DNA of 64,000 bases, taken from positions 2,046,001 to 2,110,000 of the forward strand of contig OZ038435.1 of assembly GCA_964036275.1 (NCBI GenBank), written 5' to 3'. This DNA comes from Litoditis marina. Taxonomy: Eukaryota > Nematoda > Chromadorea > Rhabditida > Rhabditidae. Shown here piece after piece: positions 10,850 to 21,629 of the stretch (positions within the stretch are counted from its first letter, which is position 1; each line of letters begins with the position of its first letter). A program made the position numbers and the translations under genes. The notes beneath the pieces are model-generated. The model had not been told where the DNA came from, searched no databases, and was given only the letters and a program-made list of their open reading frames with translations.

Positions 10850-12240
10850 AATATGACGTCAACTTGCAGTTCTAGAAACTTACTTCATCTGCCCTTCAGA
10901 ATCCCAGAATACGTCATGTTTGAATGAAGTTTCATCGTGAATTGACCATTTCTAAGAAACTTTCAGCATTCGAAAACATATTTCACGTCAATTTTTCGAA
11001 AGTTGACGTCATCTGGCCTTCTGATTTTCAGAATAAGTCATATTTAGATAAAGTTTTGTCGTTAATATACCATTTTTAAGATATTTTCAGCATTTGAAAA
11101 TATATGTGACGTCAACTTTGCACTTTTCAAAATCGACGGCATCTGGTCTCCAGAATCCCAGAATACTTCACTCTCAGATTGAGTTTCACCGTTAATTGAC
11201 CCTTTCTAAGATATTACCATCGTTTAAAAATATATGTGACGTCAACTTTGCACTTTTCAAAATCGACGTCATCTGGTCTCCAGAATCCTAGAATAAATCA
11301 CTCTCAGATTGAGTTTCACCGTTAATTGACCCTTTCTAAGATATTACCATCGTTTGAAAATATATGTGACGTCAACTTTGCACTTTTCAAAATCGACGTC
11401 ATCTGGTCTCCAGAATCCCAGAATATATCACTCTCAGATTGAGTTTCACCGTTAATTGACCCTTTCTAAGATATTACCATCGTTTAAAAATATATGTGAC
11501 GTCAACTTTGCACTTTTCAAAATCGACGTCATCTGGTCTCCAGAATCCCAGAATAAATCACTCTCAGATTGAGTTTCACCGTTAATTGACCCTTTCTAAG
11601 ATATTACCATCGTTTAAAAATATATGTGACGTCAACTTTGCACTTTTCAAAATCGACGTCATCTGGTCTCCAGAATCCTAGAATAAATCACTCTCAGATT
11701 GAGTTTCACCGTTAATTGACCCTTTCTAAGATATTACCATCGTTTGAAAATATATGTGACGTCAACTTTGCACTTTTCAAAATCGACGTCATCTGGTCTC
11801 CAGAATCCCAGAATATATCACTCTCAGATTGAGTTTCACCGTTAATTGACCCTTTCTAAGATATTACCATCGTTTAAAAATATATGTGACGTCAACTTTG
11901 CACTTTTCAAAATCGACGTCATCTGGTCTCCAGAATCCCAGAATAAATCACTCTCAGATTGAGTTTCACTGTTAATTGACCCTTTCTAAGATATTACCAT
12001 CGTTTAAAAATATATGAGACGTCAACTTTGCACTTTTCAAAAATGACGTCATCTGGTCTCCAGAATCCCAGAATAAATCACTCTCAGATTGAGTTTCACC
12101 GTTAATTGACCCTTTCTAAGATATTATCATCATTTGAAAATATATGTGACGTCAACTTTGCACTTTTCAAAAATGACGTCATCCGGTCTCCAGAATCCTG
12201 AAGGACGTCAGGAATAGAATACTTCATACTCAAATAAAAG
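10850..12240. repeat. 130-bp satellite with TGACGTCA palindromes
   Basis: Tandem array of 130-bp units. The landmark GACGTCAACTTTGCAC starts at 11108, 11238, 11368, 11498, 11628, 11758, 11888, 12018 and 12148; more diverged units occupy 10850-11107. Most units carry the full palindrome TGACGTCA, the consensus cAMP-response element bound by bZIP factors such as CREB/ATF. The last two units have a second TGACGTCA where earlier ones read CGACGTCA. Variants at the AGAATAAATCA/AGAATATATCA site repeat in threes, so units 2-4 resemble units 5-7: a 390-bp higher-order unit. Confidence 0.95.
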
Positions 12241-12299
12241 TCACGACGGCATCATATTTCAATTTTCGAGCAAATCGGTAATTGTTACTCTAAGTTACA

Positions 12300-12790
12300 A
12301 TACAGTTTGAGTTGTCGACCGGACAGAGAGAGTGAGAGAGCGTGCTAAATGGAGAGACGCAGACAAGTTCCGAAAAATGTCTATAACTTTGATTAAAACA
12401 ATTTTTTCTTTAATTTTTTTTGCTCCGCGAGTGTATGAGTAGGTATCACATGTCTTCCACAATTTTCAACAAAATCGGTTGAGTAGAAACTAAAAAAACG
12501 GAAGCGCGCATTAGCCGGACCAAAGACAAATCTCGCACAGCGCTTCGCGCTGCGCGCGATTAAGTTTAAAGTTGAAGTTAGTATACTCGGTCTATTATGC
12601 TACAACCATACACCAGCAGGGTTGTCCGAATAGTAAAAAAAACGAACCACTTTTTTAGCCGAAAAGATGAAAATCGGTCTGCTATTTATGAAAAATCCTA
12701 AATTTGCTAAACCCTAAAGTGTTCACACCTGAAAACGGATTACTTTTCTGTCGCATAGCCGAACCTTACTGGTGTATGGCTACAACTATC
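12300..12790. repeat. Repeat-derived DNA including a 190-bp palindromic element
   Basis: 12300-12560 has a GAGAGAGTGAGAGAGCG run and a GC palindrome around CAGCGCTTCGCGCTGCGC, a motif also seen at the edges of the elements at 28982, 34108 and 54411. From about 12600 to 12790 the ends are complementary (CTACAACCATACACCAG against CTGGTGTATGGCTACAAC), giving a MITE-like structure. Its right end abuts the first defensible SAP30-like exon at 12801, so an insertion next to an exon is possible. Confidence 0.6.
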
Positions 12791-12800
12791 GCCCACGCAG

Positions 12801-15800
12801 TATATCGTTTGAGAAAACAGTCAAATATCTAAAATTCTTTTCTAAAGGTGAGTTTTTCATTCGATCAATCGAACTTCACGATCACGACTACGTTGGTATA
12901 TTGAAGATTGTAACTTGTAAGTGTTGTATCTATATCGAAGTTGAATTTCAGGTCCGACATGACGGTATTTGTGTTTTTCACTGGCGGATTATAAAGTACA
13001 CTAGACGGGGCCAGAAACTGAACGACGCGGTTTGCACCGCCTGGGAAAAACCGGAGTCGAATATGGAGAAGATTGAATATGACTGGGAGGTTGGTCGTAT
13101 ATACAAACAACAATGAAAGTATTCAACGTGGAGGTAGCGGTATAGCGAGTAGCATCTTTTTGTCATACCCTATTGTTTTGTACTTGCAGTTTTATAATAA
13201 CTCTGAGAAAGAGGATAACTAGAGGAACGTGGGAAGTGGGATACGGATAAACCTTGTAATTTGTAAATAAAGATTTTGTAAAAGTGGTATCAGGCATGAT
13301 TCACATATATGATACATACACACTCCAGCAAAGTTGTCTGTATAGCAAATAGCAAGAAAATTTGAACGAACTGGTGTCTTGTCGGCCAATATAACGAAAA
13401 AAGACCGTTTTTTTTCATAAAAAAACATCGGATTAAGTCATCTTAATGGTATGTGGATAATATATGTGTTCTCCGTTCTACTGTCTATGAACCTCCACAT
13501 TTCGCAGCTCGCTATATTGTTGGTTTTATTGTGGTGTGCGATTTATACATTAAAATCAACAATTAATTATGTATTTTCAGGACAAGCGTCCAGTGGAAGA
13601 GGCTAACAAATTTAAGCGAAAAGGAGGACGAGGGGGTAAGAAGAGCAAGCCAACCAGGACCGCGGACCAAGACGATGATGAATCGATCCCAAGTAGCATC
13701 GACACTGATGATCTGTGAGTTTGTGTGTTTGCGAACATTCAGCTTTGAGCTGGACCAGTTTCTATTTCTACTATCACCAGTATTCGATTTTTATTTTTTC
13801 AGCTAGTTGTTTTCTTTAAAGTCCGAACCCGTTTTTGAGGTATTGAAATATGGTTGAGTCTGAACGTACGAGCTTCACTCAATTACCTCTTTGTCCATTC
13901 GTCACTGGTTTTCACGTCGTGTAACCTGTAGTTGAACAGTTAGAGCTGGTGCTCAATGATACTCTATGTTGATAGTGAGCTAAATTTCTTCCCGAACCGA
14001 CTCGTCCCGAACCTACGTAAAATACCCCTTTTTTTATGTTGACTGATGCTCTCTTTTTCCCGATTTTGACCGGGCATGCTCACTTTTTGGGGTAATGTTA
14101 CAAATTCTCGGTAAAATTTCGTGCTTTTCAATGGCATATGCTTACTTTTCGGGGATGCTCTAGCTCACTTTTTTCGACCTGATGTGAACCATTTTACGTA
14201 TGGTCCCGAAGCAAAACCCAGTGGTTCGGCTTCAATACCAATGCAAGTGGTTCGGGAGGTAGTGGTTCGATTTTGATTCGGAAAGAGTCCGTTCGAGAAG
14301 AAATTAGCCGATATTGGGATAGAAAACCGGTGTGTTTTCAGTTTATCTGATGAGGACGACATCACTGCTTCCGATGGCGAAACGGACCGCGGTTCCGAGT
14401 CAGGAAAACCGGAAGTAGATCAACTGAAAACTGGTGGTTCGGAAAGAGGTGAGCGGCTTACATTATGAAATTTGACGTTTTCGAGATAGTTCGCAGTTTC
14501 AAGTTTGTTGTAGTTTCAGTTAAAATTTCGTCATTCGTGCACGCCTACTTTGTATCATTCCTTTTCTGTAATCCACAATTCCACGAACTGTATTGCTTGT
14601 TTTCGAAAAAGTGAGAGTGCTCTCTGTTCGTTAAATCAGTGTTTCTCATCGATGTCAGCTAGAACACTGAACGTCACAGTCACACCCAAAGAGCCCCTCG
14701 CTTGATATCAAGTAATCAATTCAAATCAAATATTTATTACACAGTGTGTAATAACGGAACGAAAGTTTAAAACGTGAAAAATTGCCTAAAAAGGAGAATG
14801 GTGAAAAGTTTTTTCTTCACTGTTATTCGGCTGACATTATAAACCCAGATCCATCATTTATTCTGTATTCAATTCAAGATGATAACAGTGACACGGAGGG
14901 TGGGTCAACCGTGAGTTATTCCGAGGAATTCTGTGTGAATCGGGATTATCCGGGATTACATTTGGTCGAGATAGATTACAATGTGAGTTTTATTTCTGTA
15001 GTTATTTGCAGTATCCTATATTTTAATGGTTGATATGTTAGTTTGAAAGTAAAACATTTCCATATAATAATCTTTCCTATATAATAGTCATTGGAGAAAT
15101 TTGGATTAGTATTGTACAAGAATATTATGAAATTTAAGTGTTGTACGTTTTTATAATGCGACGTCTGTCTGCTAGTAAGCAGAAAACATGTATAAATATA
15201 AACACAAAACAAATGTTGATGTTGAAGTAGTGAGTTTTTTTTGTGTAGGAAGCGGATTCGGTGCGAGATCCGTTCGATTGGCGGGATGGTTCCCCCCTGG
15301 AGGCTGTCATCAGGGGAGAGGAAGATAATGATGAAGAGGAAGAAGAGGAGGGGGAGGAGAGTCAGGAACCAGATGTCAAGGAACCACAAGTGGTTGGTAT
15401 CATCACCATTATAATAGGAAGTGATCAGTTTAGGGAGTTACATATTTTACATACCATATTTATTCACGTCGCTTCGTTACGAGGCGGGGATTATCATACA
15501 TGTCACAGGTTTTAGTAGTAGTGGTAGCTTCTTCTAAGTTGATCTTAGGGAATGACCAAATCAACGTTGTAGTTTGATCTCGACACCTATGATTCACGAT
15601 TCCAAATTGAAAATTACGGGATCAAATAACAAACACAGCACAGTGGGCAACATATACCGTATAGGCCTGCTTTCAAAAAATCGAACGGATTTCTTTTCGC
15701 TGAACTTACTGGTTTGTAGTTGGTACTCAAACTGGCTATATACCCGGAGTCCTGTTAGGCTCATTCTGAGTTTGGGAATTAAAAACTGGTTACCTTTCCA

Positions 15801-16982
15801 ATGATAATCAGTGGTTTCTACGTGAGGCCGATGTATTGGGAGGAGATTATAACTATCAATGTGTACACGACGATATATTTTAGAAGTATTGAAATAGTGA
15901 AATTTGAAATTGTGGGTAATTCAGACTGGACTTCATACTCTGTCAGCTGCCACCCTACGAAAATACCGAAAATTCTTCAAAATTCCGACCAAGGCGAGCG
16001 CCAGCAAGCATGTGGTTAGTTAAAGTTCATAATTCCAGCAAAACATAGGTCGTCAATACGTGAAATACTCACAGAAACGTGAACAACGGTTTTTCTTAAT
16101 TGTTTTTGTTCGATTTCTTAGTTGAGTTTATGCATAAGTTGTTTCTGAAAAACGAGAGCGCGAACTAATAACTCGTGAACTTGCGAACACTAGCCAGAGC
16201 ATACGTAAAATAGTTCCGAACCGGGACGAAAAAAGTGAGCATGAGCAGCCCCAAAAGTGAGTATTTGCAGCCTCGAAAACACAAATTAATAGTTGTTTTG
16301 CCTAGAATCTTCAACATTCATCCAAAAAAGTGATCATGGCACGATCGGAATAGGGTAAAAGTGAGCATCAACCAATATCATAATGAGGGGGTATTCCCCT
16401 ATGAGCCAGAGGCCGTATACATGAAACATCCCGGGCCGGGTTCGGATGCTATCCCGAGCTGAATTGGCCGGGAAATAGCTCGGGATAGCATCCCAACCCG
16501 GCCCGGGATGTTTCATGCATACGGCCTCAGATGCCAGGGGCCAGACGTAAAAAAATGTAGCTCTAAATCGCAGGTAATTCAACAAAATCTCTCAAAGGAG
16601 TGAGGTTTTCGCGAAGTTTGATTCTTGGAGACTATTATCCTCATTTTCATATTTGCATTGTTTGAATGATTGACTTTGCTTAAACTAGTTACAGTTAGAA
16701 CGCCGCAGATCTTTTTTTACGGCAAAGTGAGGAATTCGCTAGTCCACTTCCTTTGTTTCAAATAGTATTAGTCATTTTATGGGTTTTGTTTTCAGTAAAG
16801 GATGTTTCAGTGAAGGATGCCATTCAAAACGTTTTTGTGACACAAAATGTAGTTTGTGAAAATACTAGTAGTGGTATTTATAGATGTTGGAGGGTGTCGA
16901 AGCTCATTTCCGTACATTGCCAGATGACTGCAAGGATTCTATCGCCAGGTTTCTGCATGCCTGCTCGACCAGGAAAGCGTAG
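12801..16982 (+). CDS. SAP30-like Sin3/HDAC complex subunit (5' end uncertain)
   Basis: Exons read in one continuous frame: 12801-12847, 12941-13089, 13581-13714, 14342-14448, about 14879-14982 (acceptor could be 14854), 15249-15392, 15925-16014 and 16884-16982 (TAG stop). The last two exons plus the end of the one before give PQVTGLHTLSAATLRKY, then RKFFKIPTKASASKHV, then MLEGVEAHFRTLPDD. This matches, in order and spacing, the C-terminal Sin3-binding domain of SAP30 as I know it (NTLRRYKRHFKLPT followed by a CHFR motif). The first exons give SFEKTVK and VRHDGICVFH, resembling the second half of the SAP30 zinc finger (SFSKRVQ and a C-x2-H pair). The first two zinc-binding Cys are not found, so an upstream exon is missing from this model. 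The middle is basic (RKGGRGGKKSK) and then acidic, with an Asp/Glu run in exon 15249. By family it should bridge Sin3 and histone deacetylase in the nucleus. Three donors are weak (GTTGGT twice, GTTAGT once). Confidence 0.72.
16409..16528. repeat. GC-rich 120-bp palindrome in the last SAP30-like intron
   Basis: The two halves are near-perfect reverse complements: GAGGCCGTATACATGAAACA at one end and TACGGCCTC at the other, with GGATGCTATCCCGAGCT and its complement inside. GC content is far above the flanks. It is MITE-like, non-coding, and would extrude as a hairpin. Confidence 0.9.
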
Positions 16983-18714
16983 TTTCCGGATTATATTCCG
17001 GTGAATTCTATATCTGACCGGTTACCTTGTAATCCAATTCAAAGTTTGGTTTGTATCGTCATCAGTTTAAACGTTAACTTAATTTCGGTTTCAGTTTACC
17101 TTCAGGTTATTCATTCAGGTAACCTGAAAACGGTTATCGAAAAAAACTGGATAGGCTAGAAATTTGCATTGTATTACTTTGATCTTTTGTAATTTTATAT
17201 GCATTCGTCTATTTAAAATAGATTCGCTCTTGTATATCGTACCATTTCATCTGTGTTCAGTAGTAGTAACTGAATAGTGCGACTCGCGACATATATTGTT
17301 CATTTATTGTTTTACTTTGTCTGTACATATTTTCATTCATTAAAGTTTATTTCTAAAATTGTGATTATTCTCAACACGACGTTTTTACTCAGAATCTGCC
17401 AGTAATTTCATCTATGGGTGGCAAAGCTAGCTGGAGTTTTGCCCAGTGACAAACATATTAAACATTTACTGTTTTTGTTTGTAGTTCTCCTGATTGAATG
17501 GAACAATGACTCACGTTGGCACTAAAACTTTAATTATTCTTGATGTTCTATAGTTTCATTTTCCATCTGTGCACTGAATTGGAAAACTATAGGGACTGAC
17601 ATTATCCGAGTTGTAGTTTAAGCTGGACGAATAGCACACAATCACGACCTAAAAATGACGGAGTAAAACTGCAAACAGAGCTATTCTGACTGAGATGTAC
17701 AGCAGCAACCTTCCCTCACCCTACAGTATTATTAAACGACGTGTTTACTGATGTTTCTCACGTTTTACGTGATCATTCCATGCACTTATAGTATAAACGG
17801 TATCTCCAATTCTCATCCCATCCAGGCGTATTCTGTTATCTGCTGGTCGAGATGTCCTTGCCCCATGCCTTATCTCTCCCCATCATTAATAACCTGCATA
17901 ATATTCCGCGTCCTTTGTGTACCCTCCCAGCCAGAATATGAGAGATCTGGGTCAACTCATATCTGGATTTACCGGCAGCGCCTTTATAAGGCGGCCGAAA
18001 TCCTATCCACGGCAGTCGAGAGCTGGCCACCGCCTACAGTGTGCCGTCTTGGGTGGTCCACTCTTTTCTTCGTGGTGGTCTTTTTCTCAATATCCCCTCT
18101 TGGGTGGTCTAATAGTTTGTTCGGGGTTGTCTTTCTCCAAATCTTTTTCGTACGGACCACAGTCTTTCATCTTGGGTGTTCTAACAGTTTGTCAGCGGTG
18201 ATCTTCATTGTAATTCTTCTTTTTACTGAGTTCAGTGAGCTATCGTGGGTAACTGTTTTTTGCTTCCGTGCTGGTATTAGGTCTAAGTATTCTTCAAACC
18301 GAGCCTAGTACTCCATCTTGGGTGGTTTATATTCTTCATTAGATTGTCTTCTTCTCACACAGTGGGTGTTCTAGCATCCACTAACAGGTTCCCGCTACAG
18401 TAACACATGCGGTTTTTCATTATGATATCTAGAACTAAATCCTTTTCTCGTCTACATTTTGTTTACTCAACCAATTCTCACGGATTATTTCGATTCTCTG
18501 CTAAAGTATGAAAGTTTACGATACGATAGTTTATCACGGTATCATAATCGGTACAATTACTGTGCTACAGTAAACTCTTCTAATGCCTTTTCTTCCTGTT
18601 GCTATCTTTCTCTCGTTCTCTTAGTTTGTACAGCGTAGCTCAGATTTTCTTTTATTTATCATTCTACTCTGAAAAGTAACTAAACAAGTTCTTAATAACC
18701 TCATCTTTTCCAGA
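16983..18714. other. Intergenic region upstream of the collagen gene
   Basis: The SAP30-like 3' region extends into AT-rich DNA here. From about 18046 to 18370 a degenerate repeat of roughly 70 bp is visible, each unit opening near TCTTGGGTGGT (or a variant) and followed by a T-rich tract. It has no coding support. The remaining sequence should hold the collagen promoter, but I see no TATA box or named site. Confidence 0.55.
18706..18714 (+). promoter_or_regulatory. Likely trans-splice acceptor of the collagen mRNA
   Basis: TTTTCCAG ends one base before the collagen ATG at 18715. A strong acceptor with no upstream exon in sight is the usual sign of spliced-leader addition in Caenorhabditis. 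Confidence 0.6.
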
Positions 18715-21569
18715 ATGGTCCAGACGGCGGCTTTTGCCGCAATGGGCCTCGGGGCCTTCGCGCTCATCACGTGCATCATCTCGTTCCCGATGATCCTTCA
18801 GGAGATCGCCGAGATCCGCAACGAACTCGACACCGAGATGGACGCATGGAAGGTGAGTATTGCACGTGAGATCACGTGAAACGCCACGTAAGCGCACGTG
18901 AAAAGGTCATTTCCTCACATATGTTTGGTTTTGAAACATTGCACGAAAGGAAAAGTAACATGTAAGTTCATCAAACGGGATAGCTAGACAATATATTGTT
19001 TTCTAATATTTTCTCCGACGATCAATATAACCGATTATGTTTCTAGGCCGAATCTGACGGTCTGTGGCGCGACATGAACAAGTACGGACGTGTCCGTCGT
19101 CAGGCCTACGGAGGATACGGAGCTGCCCCTCCCCGCAACGCCTTCCCTGGAGGGCCTCAGGTACGGTCTTTTACATTCCTACGGAGACAGCTACAGCATG
19201 AAAACAGAACTTCGCTTTCTCAGCTTTCTCAGCCTCAACTCACCACGCATTGAACTCTTCATACGATTAACTAAAGTGCTACTAAGATTGCAAGAGGAAT
19301 TGAGAGTTTGGGAAAATACAAGGTAGAGAAATTTGAGAATGAGATAGTTTGAGTTGTACTAAACTATGGAATGTTAAAAGATAACTTTCAATAAAACTTT
19401 TAAGTAATCTTTTTCATTGTGGCTAAACTTGGTAACTTCGAATGGGACTGCATTTCTAACCATAATGTCATCTTATTTTGTTAGGATTGACAATATATGC
19501 GTTGAAACGATGACCCAAATCAACATATTCGGAACTCATTGGCTTTTCGAGTTGTCTGCCAACTTCGGATGGATAAATAATTATTTTTTGTTATTATTCT
19601 TATTACAACAACAATCTTGTTTCTTCCAGGGTGGTCCCAACGGATTCGGAGACCAGCCATACCCCGGCGGTGACGCCGGCGGCCCACCTCACCCGGCTGG
19701 ACCCAACCACGGAAACGGAAACCTGCCCGGACAGGTCGGAGTTCCCCCCAACATCAACAGCGGATTCGACAGCAACAACAACGGACCCCTCGGAGGTGGT
19801 GAGTGAATGTTCATATAGTCTCTTCCATGCGGTTGTGACTACTTACAGTAAGAGATTGGAACAGTTGGGAAGATTTATTCATGAGAAAAACCAGAAAAAG
19901 TTAGGGTTCAGAAACTAGACACTTTAATGTTCTCGAATCGAGCATATATCATGGGTGCGTATTGCTCACACGAAGTTCACTATCTAGTTTGTTGCTTCTT
20001 ACGTACTACCTTAACAGTCAGAAAAACGCTTGATTTACAGTAACCACTGCAGGACAAAATCACGCCAAAACGTAAAATTCCATCTGTTAGCTCATTAAGT
20101 AACATCCGGCTTACATATCCAGGAAACATAAAAGTTAAAATGATTTTAGGAAACGGAGGACCCGGCTGCAACTGCCAGGCTGACAACACCTGTCCCGCTG
20201 GACCTCCCGGACCTAAGGTGAGCACAAACTAAGTTTTCGGATCTTGTTCCTATTGTTTCTGCATCTTGTTGAAGTGCGATCCCCACGAAAAATATTTGTT
20301 TTGATGACCACTACAAGATAATATGTTACGGTGATGGGCTTTAATAACTAGACTCATAGATTAATTTCTCTTACGCGTGGTTTTTGTATATTTAAACATT
20401 TTCTACCTAGAATAAAATATACTTTTCTGAACAACTTTGTTTATTCAGGGAGTTCCCGGTCACGACGGTCCCGACGGAATCCCCGGAGTCCCCGGACACG
20501 ACGGACAGCACGCTGACGACGCCAAGGCCCAGAAGCAACAGTTCGACGGATGCTTCAACTGCCCCCAGGGACCCGCTGGACCTCCCGGTATGTTCATGAC
20601 ACATCCAAATAGAAACGTTGCAATAAACTGAACAGAATTGATGAACTATTAGCTTGACATTTTTTATAGTAAGCAAATGTCATGGACCCTGTGGAAAGCT
20701 CATAACAACTCTTAGTTTGCAAATAGAACATTAAAGAAAATAATAAAGAGAGCAGTCAAAAACTCCGAGAGTTACATATTTTCTAGAAATGTAGAAAATA
20801 TTCATTATCAAAACTGACAGTTCACGTTATTCAGGACCTACCGGAAAGCCCGGACCCCGCGGTATGCGCGGAGCCCGCGGACAGGCGGCCATGCCCGGCC
20901 GCGACGGACAGCCCGGATTCCCCGGAACCATCGGAGGTATCGGAGCTCCCGGACCCGTGGGAGAGGAGGGACGTCAAGGAGAGCCCGGAGAGGATGTCGA
21001 GCACCAGATTGGACTCCCCGGAGTCAAGGGAACCCCCGGACCTACCGGAGAGAGAGGAGACCGCGGACAACAGGTACTTATTGGGTTGTGTTGTATGAAC
21101 GTTGTAGTTTGATCTGGCTAGGCGCCCCGATTTGCAAATTTTAACAAAACCATAGACATAGCTGAATGGGGTGGCAAACACACTATAGAACTGCTTAGAA
21201 AATAGTAGCCCGCCCCCTCTAAAACTCATTACATCTCTGCGACCAGTTGTTAAAATGTGAAAACGACTGAATTGTTCTTCCATTGAAAAAACAACCTCAA
21301 CTCACATCTTCCAGGGAGACACTGGAGCCCCCGGTATGGCCGGACCTCCCGGAGAGCGCGGACCCCAGGGCGACCACGGCGACAACGGAGCTCCCGGCCA
21401 GCCCGGAGAGCCCGGAGAGGAGGGAGAGCCCGGCAAGGATGCCGAGTACTGCCCCTGCCCCCAGCGTGGCGCCGCCGTCCACAGCAGCAACTACAACGCC
21501 GCTCCCGCGTACCCGGCCCCCGCCGCCCAGTACCCGGCCGCCAGCCCCGACGGTTACCGTCGTCACTAA
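18715..21569 (+). CDS. Cuticle collagen, 373 aa, seven exons
   Basis: Exons 18715-18852, 19047-19160, 19630-19798, 20150-20217, 20449-20587, 20835-21073 and 21315-21569 join in frame with GT/AG sites to give 373 residues and a TAA stop. Residues 1-46 form the nematode cuticle collagen N-terminal domain: a hydrophobic, signal-anchor-like stretch ([13 protein letters not shown]) and a charged helix ending in DGLWRDM. A furin-type site, RVRRQ, follows at about residues 60-64. Then come a Gly/Pro/Asn-rich linker, a Cys cluster ([17 protein letters not shown]), a short Gly-X-Y block, a second Cys pair ([14 protein letters not shown]), the main interrupted Gly-X-Y domain and a C-terminal Cys pair (YCPCPQ) with a Tyr/Ala/Pro tail. 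The Cys pattern resembles the SQT-1/ROL-6 branch, but I do not assign an orthologue. Codon use is strongly biased (GGA, CCC, CGC), consistent with high expression. The product should be secreted by hypodermis and cross-linked into cuticle. Confidence 0.95.
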
Positions 21570-21609
21570 GCCGCAAGACCGTCGCGGTCCCGCGAAAAGT
21601 GCAATACAC

Positions 21610-21615
21610 AATAAA
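21610..21615 (+). terminator. Poly(A) signal of the collagen gene
   Basis: A canonical AATAAA lies 41 nt after the stop codon and is followed by a T-rich stretch, as expected for 3' end formation. Confidence 0.8.
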
Positions 21616-21629
21616 TTATTGTTTGTTTA

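Noticed and set aside
10850..12240. Regular 130-bp array considered as a CRISPR-like array
   Set aside because: Units are contiguous and homogeneous, with no unique spacers, and the genome is eukaryotic.
12848..12951. Intron ending at the TTTCAG before 12952 in the SAP30-like gene
   Set aside because: That acceptor would shift the frame into an immediate TGA; the acceptor at 12940 keeps phase and preserves the VRH..ICVFH similarity.
14976..15389. 137-codon minus-strand frame
   Set aside because: Antisense to two SAP30-like exons and the AT-rich intron between them; the hydrophobic reading comes from poly-T.
17751..18308. 185-codon plus-strand frame
   Set aside because: It crosses a degenerate T-rich repeat, has no family resemblance, and the start has no promoter or acceptor context.
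20407..21611. Several long minus-strand frames with Ser/Gly or Arg/Gly repeats
   Set aside because: Antisense shadows of the collagen Gly-X-Y repeats.
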